Assembly: GCA_027064085.1 (NCBI GenBank)
Contig: JAMOQH010000128.1
Coordinates: 1-7,642 of the forward strand
Reading direction: 5' to 3'
Source of the DNA: a bacterium
GTDB taxonomy: Bacteria; UBP6; JAFGXH01
DNA: 7,642 nucleotides
Part shown: in pieces, positions 1 through 6,182 of the stretch
How the letters are laid out: every line of letters begins with the position of its first letter
Position numbering within the stretch: position 1 is the first letter of the stretch
Made by a program: the position numbers and the translations under genes
Notes under the pieces: generated by a model
Databases searched by the model: none
Seen by the model: the letters and a program-made list of their open reading frames with translations, nothing else
What the model was told of the DNA's origin: nothing

Positions 1-299
1 ATCATTTTTTTCATATTTTTAATACTTAAATCTACATAAGCTTTTAGTTTATATCCTGGAGCTGTTTCTGAAATAAGATTAACACTATCGCCTTTACCGT
101 TAGTCCATAAGTTTTTATTGCCACTCTTATTCCAAGTGTTTGGAAAACTTATGGTAATGCCTTCAAATGTAATAGATTTTGTGTTGGAAATTGCCTTAGG
201 GCTAGTTGGTGCTAAATCATTTGGATTAGTAGGGCTTGGAAACTGTGCAACGAGTGCAAAGCTCATAAACACTATTATTGAGATAATCATTTTTTTCAT
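1..299 (-). CDS. Secreted protein of unknown function, N-terminal 99 residues (3' end outside window)
   Basis: The reading frame starts at an ATG at 299-297 and is still open at the left edge, giving 99 residues. It is preceded by AAGGAGG with a 4-nt spacer, a strong ribosome binding site. Residues 1-18 form a signal peptide: MKK, a hydrophobic run IISIIVFMSFALVA, and a likely signal peptidase I cut after A18. There is no lipobox cysteine, so the mature protein should be soluble and exported. A Pro/Asn-rich linker (about 20-40) leads into a beta-rich start (about 43-92) with ITISFPNTWNKSG, LWTNGKGDSVNLI and YVDLS. That pattern, a hydrophobic strand, then P-x-x-W, then 'G.s.n', recalls PsbP/DUF1795-like domains, but this is only a resemblance. 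Its ATG overlaps the TGA stop of the ABC ATPase gene (ATGA), so the two are probably translationally coupled and co-transcribed. Confidence 0.82.
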   Translation of the reverse strand, partial: MKKMIISIIVFMSFALVAQFPSPTNPNDLAPTSPKAISNTKSITFEGITISFPNTWNKSGNKNLWTNGKGDSVNLISETAPGYKLKAYVDLSIKNMKKM

Positions 300-985
300 T
301 TTTCCTCCTTAGGGTTAGTTAATGTGTCGCTTTCTATACTTCCATTTTCGATTCTGATAACTCTGTCTGTTAATTCTGCAATATGAAGTTCATGAGTTAT
401 AATAAAGACTGTAATGTTAAACTCTTTATTCAATTTTCTAAAAAAATTTAATATTTCTATTCCAGTTTCTCTGTCAAGATTACCTGTAGGTTCATCACAA
501 AGTAATAATTCAGGCTTATTAAATAATGCTCTAGCTATTGCAACTCTTTGTTTTTGACCACCACTTAGTTCATTTGGATATTTATCTATTTGCTCTGGTA
601 TTCCTACAATTTTAAGTAGTTCTTCAACTCTTTTTATTCCAAATTTTTTATCACTAAATTGTTCTGGTAATTTAATGTTTTCTGCAACAGTTAAGTGACT
701 TAATAAATTGAAATTTTGAAAAACAAAACCTATGTGTTTGTTTCTATAATTTGATAGTTTTTTATCGTTTATTTTTTTTAGATTTTCAGAAATAGAGATT
801 ATTTCACCGTCATAGTGAGTATCTAGTCCTCCAATTAAGTTTAAAAGGGTTGTTTTACCACTTCCACTTGTTCCAATTATTGATATAAAATCTCCTTTTT
901 TTACAGAAAAGGAAACATTGTTTAATACTTTTTTAGCATCTTTATCATTACTGTATCTTTTAATAATATTATTTACTTTAATCAT
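296..985 (-). CDS. ABC transporter ATP-binding protein, LolD/MacB-type
   Basis: This 229-residue protein is a complete nucleotide-binding domain, the normal length for stand-alone ATPases of the LolD/MacB/FtsE group. Motifs in order: Walker A GTSGSGKT (38-45), Q-loop Q90 (FVFQN), signature LSGGQ (140-144), Walker B LLLCDEP with D164 and E165, the EPTGNLD box (165-171) typical of this group, and H-loop H198 (THE). These ATPases power either lipoprotein release from the inner membrane (LolCDE) or MacAB-type efflux and mechanotransmission. They act at the cytoplasmic face with an FtsX-type permease. No permease is in the window. It could lie beyond the left edge, after the overlapping secreted gene. 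The start at 985 has AGGG with a 5-nt spacer. The stop TGA overlaps the next ATG. The family is secure, but the transported substrate is not known. Confidence 0.93.
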   Translation of the reverse strand: MIKVNNIIKRYSNDKDAKKVLNNVSFSVKKGDFISIIGTSGSGKTTLLNLIGGLDTHYDGEIISISENLKKINDKKLSNYRNKHIGFVFQNFNLLSHLTVAENIKLPEQFSDKKFGIKRVEELLKIVGIPEQIDKYPNELSGGQKQRVAIARALFNKPELLLCDEPTGNLDRETGIEILNFFRKLNKEFNITVFIITHELHIAELTDRVIRIENGSIESDTLTNPKEEK

Positions 986-1237
986 ATTAACCCTAAAGAA
1001 TTACTTATTTATCTCATAAGTTCAATATTAAATCAATATTTTTTTTTATTTTAGTCGTTTCAACTTTAACTTTGTTAAATTTTCAACTATTCACTCAACT
1101 TTATATATAAATTTTCGTTTAATTAATAGATGATATAATAAACTTAATCAGCTCTTTTTGTATTATATAGGAATTCAAGTTATTATTACTTATAAAATAG
1201 TAATTTAAAATGGAGAAGATTATTAAAAATTAAATAA
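986..1237. other. AT-rich intergenic region with short direct and inverted repeats
   Basis: This 252-nt stretch separates the Nudix-like gene from the ABC ATPase gene, and I see no coding frame or RNA gene in it. It holds a 15-nt inverted repeat TTTAACtttGTTAAA (1065-1079). It also holds three direct copies of TCAACT (1060-1065, 1083-1088 and 1095-1100), which read AGTTGA on the transcribed strand, 75-115 nt upstream of the ATPase start. A weak AT-only inverted repeat, ATTACT/AGTAAT, lies at 1185-1204. The region must carry the promoter of the ABC ATPase operon if that operon is transcribed separately. Confidence 0.6.
1008..1036 (-). promoter_or_regulatory. Possible weak sigma70 promoter for the ABC ATPase operon
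   Basis: On the minus strand a TTGATT -35-like element (1031-1036) is followed after 17 nt by GATAAA (1008-1013) as a poor -10 match. This would place the start of transcription close to the ATPase ribosome binding site. In DNA this AT-rich such matches arise by chance, so this is a candidate only. A perfect TATAAT at 1162-1167 is an alternative -10, but it has no acceptable -35. Confidence 0.25.
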
Positions 1238-1245
1238 TTATTTAA
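1230..1245 (-). terminator. AT-only perfect palindrome at the Nudix gene stop, possible weak terminator
   Basis: A perfect 16-nt palindrome, TTAAATAATTATTTAA, overlaps the TAA stop of the Nudix-like gene. On the transcribed strand it is followed at once by TTTTT. The position fits the end of the thrS operon. The stem has no G or C and would be weak, so this may be chance in AT-rich DNA. Confidence 0.25.
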
Positions 1246-1771
1246 GCCCTTTTAATACTAAAGTTAAAAATTCTAAAGAAACAGAAGTTTCAATTATTTT
1301 TTTACCAACTTCTTCATAAAAAATATCTTTACCCTTTGCTGCTAAAGTTTTACCAAATGATTTCCAATAAGTTCTATTTATTCTTGGTTCTACTGTTTTC
1401 GCTTCTTTTATATCTAGTATAAATAAATGTACCCTTGAGGCAATATGTTTAGATTCAAAGAAATATCCTCTGTAAAGTGTGTCCATTTTAGAAACGACTA
1501 GACCAGCTTCTTCTTCTATTTTTCTTTCTACAGCTTTAATTGGAATTTCATCATCTTCAATTGTTGCTGAAAAAGGATAGTAATTGTATTCATCTCTTGA
1601 ATTGCAATGTGCAGGATTGTATTCACTTCTCCAATAAACTTCATTATTATAGATAAATATAAACTCTACCCTATCACTATTTTCAATATAAATAAATTTT
1701 TCACCTTTTTCATTTGTTCTTTTTTTTATATCAAAGAATTTGTATGATTTTATGATTTCTTTCTTTTTCAT
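1238..1771 (-). CDS. Nudix hydrolase-like protein with degenerate Nudix box
   Basis: The 177-residue protein carries a Nudix-like motif at 69-91 matching the spacing GX5EX7REUXEEXGU: A69, E75, R83, K84, I85, E87-E88, G90, L91. Two positions deviate. The first Gly is Ala, and the Glu after Arg is Lys (K84, codon AAA). In MutT this Glu is one of the catalytic acidic residues. E87 and E88, the usual metal ligands, are kept. The surrounding pattern fits a Nudix fold: a strand before the box (EFIFIYNNEVYW, 36-47) and a strand after it (VHLFILDI, 114-121). Nudix enzymes cleave nucleoside diphosphates linked to other moieties, but the substrate cannot be read from the sequence, and activity may be altered or lost. 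It starts 20 nt after the stop of the secreted basic protein, with AGGA and a 7-nt spacer, and is probably the last gene of the thrS operon. Confidence 0.75.
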   Translation of the reverse strand: MKKKEIIKSYKFFDIKKRTNEKGEKFIYIENSDRVEFIFIYNNEVYWRSEYNPAHCNSRDEYNYYPFSATIEDDEIPIKAVERKIEEEAGLVVSKMDTLYRGYFFESKHIASRVHLFILDIKEAKTVEPRINRTYWKSFGKTLAAKGKDIFYEEVGKKIIETSVSLEFLTLVLKGLK

Positions 1772-1791
1772 TATCGTATCCTATTAAATAA

Positions 1792-2829
1792 TTATCTTTT
1801 CATTTTCATCATCATATTTGGTTGTTTACCTTGTTTCTTTTGTAATTTTTTAATGATTCTAACAGAATTATCAATATTAATCACTATAGAGATTAAAGCT
1901 AGATCTCCTTTTGCAACTATCTTAAGTGAATTCATTATTGACTTAAGTTCTTTTGCAGCATCTTTACCAACTATTTTACTATAAGCATTAATTTGTTGTT
2001 CTAGCATAGGTTTAAAATTTTTGAATTGCATATTTAGTGTTTGTGTAAAAGATGCTACTCCTGCTTTATCTGCCTTTAATAAAAAGGTAAGTTTTAATTT
2101 TTTATTTGTTAAATTTCCTGCAAAAGCAAATAATTTTATATTGTTAGCTAAAGAATTAAGTCCAATCATTGCAACAGCTGGATTTGCTTGGTTTTTGGTT
2201 ATCGCTTGTTGTATTAAAGCTTTTTGAGAAGCTTGAACAATATTTAAAACGAAAAATTCAGGAGATTTTAAAGTTGATAATAATTTGTTAATCATTTTTT
2301 TCTTAGTGAAGTTTTTGCCTTTATTTGCATCAATAACTTTTTTAACTCCTATTACAGAGCCTAAGATAGTATTATTATTAAAAAAAGCAACTGCATCAAA
2401 TTTACCCTTTTCATTGTTTTTAACTTTAATATCTTGGTATATAGTTGTTCCATTATATTTTTGAGTTTTTGCATCTTTAGCTTTTTTTAACTGTAGTTTT
2501 GCCATGTTTTCAAGACTAATTCCATGTAGAATTACGGAAAAATCAGCGTTTTTTGCATTTTTCTTATTTTTCATTAAAGATTCAAAATTAGAATGAAAAG
2601 ATATTGAACCAAGTTTTTTAATATCAATTCCCATTTTTTTCATTTTTTTCATTGCATCTTTTGCGTCTTTAGTTTTCATAAACTTTTTTAGATGTTTATT
2701 TTTCATAAAAGATTTAGTTGATACATAACCAAAAACATCTGCATCTTTAGGAATTAACTTGTAGTTAATTCCCGGTTTTGCAAAAATTGCAAAACTCACA
2801 AATAGGGTTAAAAATGCTAAAATTTTCAT
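1792..2829 (-). CDS. Highly basic lysine-rich secreted protein, unknown function
   Basis: The 345-residue protein begins with a clear signal peptide (KILAFLTLFVSFAIFA, likely cut after A17) and no lipobox, so it should be exported. I do not recognise a named family. The mature part starts with LIPKDADVFGYVSTKSF (25-41). Further on are GTTIYQD (127-133), FFNNNTILGSVIGVKKVID (149-167) and SPEFFVLNIVQA (189-200). This layout loosely recalls poorly characterised exported proteins that begin with 'P.da.v.gyv' and contain an 'iy.....aF.....ilgs...vk..id' stretch. By hand count it has 64 Lys and 2 Arg against 20 Asp/Glu, so it is strongly cationic, with no Cys or Trp. The C-terminus is Met/Lys-rich (MMMKMKR). 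There are no membrane segments after the signal peptide. GGAGG with a 4-nt spacer precedes the ATG. It lies 41 nt after the response regulator gene and 20 nt before the Nudix-like gene, which suggests one transcript. Confidence 0.85.
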   Translation of the reverse strand: MKILAFLTLFVSFAIFAKPGINYKLIPKDADVFGYVSTKSFMKNKHLKKFMKTKDAKDAMKKMKKMGIDIKKLGSISFHSNFESLMKNKKNAKNADFSVILHGISLENMAKLQLKKAKDAKTQKYNGTTIYQDIKVKNNEKGKFDAVAFFNNNTILGSVIGVKKVIDANKGKNFTKKKMINKLLSTLKSPEFFVLNIVQASQKALIQQAITKNQANPAVAMIGLNSLANNIKLFAFAGNLTNKKLKLTFLLKADKAGVASFTQTLNMQFKNFKPMLEQQINAYSKIVGKDAAKELKSIMNSLKIVAKGDLALISIVINIDNSVRIIKKLQKKQGKQPNMMMKMKR

Positions 2830-2841
2830 GATTCCTCCAAT

Positions 2842-2858
2842 ACCGAATTAAGTTCGGT
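2842..2858 (-). promoter_or_regulatory. Intercistronic hairpin before the ribosome binding site of the secreted protein gene
   Basis: On the transcribed strand ACCGAA-cttaa-TTCGGT forms a perfect 6-bp stem with a 5-nt loop. It sits 12 nt after the response regulator stop and a few nt before the GGAGG of the secreted protein gene. No U-run follows, so it is not a standard terminator. It could protect mRNA ends, set relative expression of the two genes, or be an operator half-site pair in DNA. Confidence 0.45.
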
Positions 2859-2870
2859 GCAACTAATAAA

Positions 2871-3518
2871 TTAAATTTCAACTAAGCCTAGTTTTATAGC
2901 TTCTGAAATAGCTTCTACTTTAGACTTAACTCCTAGTTTTTTATAAATTTTGGATAGCATATATTTTATATTTCTTGGTGTTCTATCAGTAAACGATGCT
3001 ATCTCCTTATAAGTAAATCCTTGAATTAAATATAATAAAACCTCATTTTCACTTGCTTCAAAAATTATATCGTTTTCTTTATGGTTAATTGTTTCAAATG
3101 TTTTAAAATAATTTATAAATTTATTAGCAAGAATTGGTTCTATAACAACACCACCTTCAATGACTTCTATAATTGAATCTTTTAGCTTATAAGGAAGTTC
3201 TTGTTTGAGTATGTAGCCACTTGCTCCTGCTTTAATCGCTTCAAAAACTTTATCTTCATCACTAAATGATGTTAATATTAAAATATTAAAATAATCTAAA
3301 TATTCGTGAATTTCTGTAACAATTTCAACACCTGATTTATCAGGAAGTTCTAAGTCAAAAATACAAAGATCTGGGTAGTGATCTGTTTTTTTTATATAAT
3401 TTAAAAAATCATTAGCACAATAAAAAAAAGCATCAATATTATGACCATATTGTTGTAACATTTTTCTTAGAACAACAGAAAACCTTTTATCATCTTCTAC
3501 AATAACTAATGAACTCAT
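2871..3518 (-). CDS. Two-component response regulator, NarL/FixJ family
   Basis: The 215-residue protein has the full two-domain layout. The receiver domain (about 3-118) has the acidic pocket E8-D9-D10, phospho-acceptor D55 in IFDLELPD, the switch residue T83 (LTS) and the conserved K105 (ILK). The LuxR-type helix-turn-helix (about 154-213) reads ENEVLLYLIQGFTYKEIA, then TPRNIKYMLSKIYKKLGV and a KVEAI tail, so it should bind DNA as a dimer after phosphorylation. No histidine kinase gene lies in the window, so the partner is elsewhere or the regulator is an orphan. AAGGA with a 5-nt spacer precedes the ATG. It begins 23 nt after infC, in the place normally held by rpmI in thrS-infC-rpmI-rplT loci, so it is probably co-transcribed with translation genes. 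Targets are unknown; the two genes downstream are natural candidates by context only. Confidence 0.93.
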   Translation of the reverse strand: MSSLVIVEDDKRFSVVLRKMLQQYGHNIDAFFYCANDFLNYIKKTDHYPDLCIFDLELPDKSGVEIVTEIHEYLDYFNILILTSFSDEDKVFEAIKAGASGYILKQELPYKLKDSIIEVIEGGVVIEPILANKFINYFKTFETINHKENDIIFEASENEVLLYLIQGFTYKEIASFTDRTPRNIKYMLSKIYKKLGVKSKVEAISEAIKLGLVEI

Positions 3519-3541
3519 TTCTTTCCTTATAAGAAATTTTC

Positions 3542-4096
3542 TTAGCTGTTTGTTACTCCAGGGGCAACAATCATAACCATCATGTAGCCTGCCATTGAAG
3601 GGTTTTGTTCTACATGTGCTATATCAGACACCTTTTCGAAAAGATTATTCAAAATTTCTTTTGCTGATTCTGCATATATTATTTCACGCCCTCTAAATCT
3701 AACAACTAGTCTGACTTTATAGCCTAAATTTATGAAGTTTACTAGTTTCTTAGCTTTTACTTCAAAATCATGAGTTTCTATTTTAGGTCTCATTTTTAAT
3801 TCTTTAACTTTTACAACACTTTGTTTCTTTTTGGCTTCCTGCATCTTCTTTTTATGGTCATATTTTAATTGACCATAATCCATAATTTTGCAAACAGGAG
3901 GTTTGGAATTTCCACCAACTTCTACTAAATCAAGACCTGCTTCAAATGCTAATCTTAGAGCTTCCTTAATATGAACAACTCCTCTTTTAACTCCCTTGTC
4001 ATCAATGAGTAAAACTTCTTTTACTCTAATGTCCTTGTTTACATTGTAATTTAATTTACCCGAATCTTTTTGGGGTGTAGAATTCCTAGCTATAAT
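3542..4096 (-). CDS. infC: Translation initiation factor IF-3, full-length with AUU start
   Basis: IF3 binds the 30S subunit, prevents 50S joining, and proofreads the start codon and initiator tRNA. The first in-frame ATG (3883) lies inside the conserved VCKIMDYG motif and would give only 113 residues without the N-terminal domain. The frame stays open and clearly IF3-like upstream: DIRVKEVLLIDDKGVKRG and ALRLAFEAGLDLVEV, then PPVCKIMDYG and a linker to the C-terminal domain. No ATG, GTG or TTG occurs in it. Upstream is AGGAGG (4100-4105), then TAC, then ATT (4096-4094) and ATA (4093-4091), with an in-frame TAA stop further upstream. An ATT start gives MIARNS and 184 residues, near the 180 of E. 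coli IF3. The 3-nt spacer equals that of the acyl-CoA dehydrogenase gene here. ATA, with a 6-nt spacer, is the alternative. Non-AUG infC starts are known to let IF3 repress its own translation. Confidence 0.95.
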   Translation of the reverse strand: MIARNSTPQKDSGKLNYNVNKDIRVKEVLLIDDKGVKRGVVHIKEALRLAFEAGLDLVEVGGNSKPPVCKIMDYGQLKYDHKKKMQEAKKKQSVVKVKELKMRPKIETHDFEVKAKKLVNFINLGYKVRLVVRFRGREIIYAESAKEILNNLFEKVSDIAHVEQNPSMAGYMMVMIVAPGVTNS

Positions 4097-4099
4097 GTA

Positions 4100-4105
4100 C
4101 CTCCT
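4100..4105 (-). promoter_or_regulatory. Strong Shine-Dalgarno of infC, 3 nt before AUU
   Basis: AGGAGG on the minus strand is followed by TAC and then ATT. It is a near-perfect anti-SD complement, as might be needed to support a non-AUG start, and it anchors the choice of the infC start at 4096. It lies in the 21-nt gap after the thrS stop. Confidence 0.8.
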
Positions 4106-4117
4106 AACATAAAATTA

Positions 4118-6010
4118 TTATAACTCACTATTTAATTGATTAATAAAATCAGAAAAAGTAAAACTGCCTAAGTCTCCTTTATCTCTACTTCTAACAGAAA
4201 GAGCATCACTTTCTATTTCTTTATCTCCTAAAATCAGCATATACGGAACTTTTTCCATTTGGGCTGACCTTATTTTATAACCAAGTTTCTCATCTCTTTT
4301 ATCTATTTCTACTCTGAAACCCATATCAAACAGCTTTTCATATATTTTTTGTGCATATTCAATATGTTTTTCTGATACAGGAATAACTTTTATCTGAACA
4401 GGAGATAACCATAAAGGAAACTTTCCTGCATATTCTTCGATTAAAATACCAATTAATCTTTCCAAAGAACCATAAATCGCTCTGTGAATCATTATTGGTC
4501 TATGTTTTTGATTATCTTCACCAACATAAGTACAATCAAATCTTTCAGGAAGAGCGAAGTCTAACTGAATTGTAGAGCATTGCCAAGCTCTTTTAAGAGA
4601 ATCCCTTATTGAAAAATCTATTTTAGGGCCATAAAAAGCACCATCACCTTCGTTAATATCATATTTATAGTCAAGCTCATCTAGAACTTCTTTTAATGCA
4701 GTTTCTGCTTTATTCCAATTTTCTATTTCACCAATAAATTTTTTGGGTCTAGTTGATATTTCAACTTCAAAATCTTTAAAACCAAGTTTGTTATATATTG
4801 TTTCAATTAATTTTATAACTCCCTTAACTTCATCTTTAATTTGAGATGGTAACATATAAATATGGGCGTCATCTTGAGTAAATTGTCTCACTCTCATTAA
4901 ACCATGAAGAGTTCCTGAACGCTCATGTCTATGAACCATGCCTAATTCTGAAAGCTTTAATGGTAAATCTTTGTAGCTATGCATTTGGGAATTATAAACT
5001 ATCATTCCGCCAGGACAGTTCATTGGTTTAATTGCATGTTCCTGTTCGTCTATCTGAGTAAAATACATGTTTTCATGATAATTTGCATAATGGCCTGATT
5101 TTACCCATAAATCTTTGTTTAAGATGATAGGAGTCTGTATTTCTTGATAGCCATCTTTTTTATGTAAATCACGCCAGAAATTAACTAAAATATTTTTAAA
5201 GGTCATACCTTTAGGATGCCAAAAAGGAAAGCCAATACCCTCTTTTTGAAAAGAGAAGAAATCTAACTCTTTTCCTAGTTTTCTGTGGTCTCTTTTTTTA
5301 GCTTCTTCTAGCATATTTAAGTATTCTTTTAGTTGATCTTTAGATGCAAAAGCTGTTCCGTAGATTCTTTGGAGCATTTTGTTATTTTCATCACCACGCC
5401 AATAAGCTCCCGCTATTTTCAACAATTTAAATGCTCTTAGTTTACTTGTTGAAGGAATATGTGGTCCTCTGCATAGATCTATAAAATCACCTTGTTGATA
5501 AAATGTGATTGTTTCATTTTCGGGTAATTCTTTAATGATTTCTACTTTATAAGGCTCGTTTAACTCTTCAAAATGTTTAATTGCATCTTCTCTACTCATT
5601 ATTTTCTTTTCAAATTTATAATTGGATGCAATTATTTTTTTTATAGCTTTTTCTATTTTTTTTAAATCTTCAGGTGCAAAAGGTGTTGCCACATCAAAAT
5701 CATAATAAAATCCATCATCAATAACAGGGCCTATTGTAACTTTTGCATCTTTAAATATTGTTTTAACTGCTTGAGCCATAATATGAGCAGCAGAATGTCT
5801 TAATGTTTCAAGTCCTTCTTTGTCTTCTAGTGAGAAAATTTGATATTCGCTATTATTAATTATAGAATCAGATAGGTCGATAAGCTTTTCATTATTAATT
5901 TTTGCTACAATTGCTTGTTTATATAGTTTCTTGTCATTTTTTTTAAGGAAATCAAGAATATTGATATTTTCTTCAATGTTTTTATATTCAATATTATTTA
6001 TTTTTATCAT
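4118..6010 (-). CDS. thrS: Threonyl-tRNA synthetase
   Basis: The enzyme activates threonine with ATP and charges tRNA-Thr in the cytoplasm. It is complete at 630 residues, with the usual bacterial four-domain layout. A TGS domain covers about 1-60. The N2 editing domain has its metal-site motifs HSAAH (H72, H76) and C180-x3-H184. The class II catalytic core has motif 2 around MVHRHERSGTLHGLMRVRQF (358-377) and motif 3 GSLERLIGI (514-522, R518). Its zinc ligands C332, H383 and H509 are offset by two from E. coli C334/H385/H511. The C-terminal anticodon-binding domain covers about 535-630. All key residues are intact, so both charging and Ser editing should work. GGAG with a 5-nt spacer precedes the ATG. 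A sigma70-like promoter lies just upstream with room for only a short leader, so no T-box riboswitch is present. infC starts 21 nt after the stop. Confidence 0.98.
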   Translation of the reverse strand: MIKINNIEYKNIEENINILDFLKKNDKKLYKQAIVAKINNEKLIDLSDSIINNSEYQIFSLEDKEGLETLRHSAAHIMAQAVKTIFKDAKVTIGPVIDDGFYYDFDVATPFAPEDLKKIEKAIKKIIASNYKFEKKIMSREDAIKHFEELNEPYKVEIIKELPENETITFYQQGDFIDLCRGPHIPSTSKLRAFKLLKIAGAYWRGDENNKMLQRIYGTAFASKDQLKEYLNMLEEAKKRDHRKLGKELDFFSFQKEGIGFPFWHPKGMTFKNILVNFWRDLHKKDGYQEIQTPIILNKDLWVKSGHYANYHENMYFTQIDEQEHAIKPMNCPGGMIVYNSQMHSYKDLPLKLSELGMVHRHERSGTLHGLMRVRQFTQDDAHIYMLPSQIKDEVKGVIKLIETIYNKLGFKDFEVEISTRPKKFIGEIENWNKAETALKEVLDELDYKYDINEGDGAFYGPKIDFSIRDSLKRAWQCSTIQLDFALPERFDCTYVGEDNQKHRPIMIHRAIYGSLERLIGILIEEYAGKFPLWLSPVQIKVIPVSEKHIEYAQKIYEKLFDMGFRVEIDKRDEKLGYKIRSAQMEKVPYMLILGDKEIESDALSVRSRDKGDLGSFTFSDFINQLNSEL

Positions 6011-6042
6011 TTAAACTCCAATAATGAAATAAATCCAATTCC

Positions 6043-6071
6043 AAAATATCAATTTTACTTTAATAAGTCAA
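6043..6071 (-). promoter_or_regulatory. Sigma70-type promoter of thrS operon
   Basis: On the minus strand TTGACT (6066-6071), a 17-nt spacer and TATTTT (6043-6048) match the -35/-10 consensus well. Transcription would start near 6036, leaving a leader of about 25 nt before the thrS ATG. This is too short for an attenuator or T-box. Confidence 0.6.
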
Positions 6072-6163
6072 GAGACAATAGCATTTTAGTGTAAATTTTA
6101 TATTTTAGAGTTAGTATTGAGCATAATAGTTAATTTTTATTGTTAAATTTAAAAAATAAGTGA

Positions 6164-6182
6164 AAACACCATTAATGTGTTT
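6164..6182 (-). terminator. Possible terminator hairpin downstream of acyl-CoA dehydrogenase gene
   Basis: On the transcribed strand AAACAC-attaatg-GTGTTT makes a 6-bp stem with a 7-nt loop, followed by TCACTTATTTTTT. It lies about 50 nt after the dehydrogenase stop and before the thrS promoter, where the end of that transcript is expected. The stem is short and AT-rich and the U-run starts a few nt late, so this is a moderate candidate. Confidence 0.4.

Noticed and set aside
1-14. Repeat of ATGAAAAAAATGAT at 1-14 and 286-299 (minus strand), possibly a second gene start
   Set aside because: The copy at 1-14 is in frame inside the secreted protein gene and has no ribosome binding site; low-complexity MKKM coding explains the match.
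118-312. 64-residue plus-strand open frame
   Set aside because: It lies antisense to the secreted protein gene, which has a signal peptide and strong ribosome binding site; the plus-strand frame has neither context nor a recognisable domain.
1185-1204. ATTACT/AGTAAT inverted repeat as terminator
   Set aside because: It is an AT-rich stem with an 8-nt loop and no U-run after it on the minus strand.
2021-2227. 68-residue plus-strand open frame with Cys and hydrophobic residues
   Set aside because: It is an antisense shadow of the lysine-rich secreted protein gene, whose frame has start, signal peptide and operon spacing.
3542-3883. infC as a 113-residue gene starting at the ATG
   Set aside because: That ATG is an internal Met of the conserved VCKIMDYG motif and has no ribosome binding site; the N-terminal domain continues upstream in frame.
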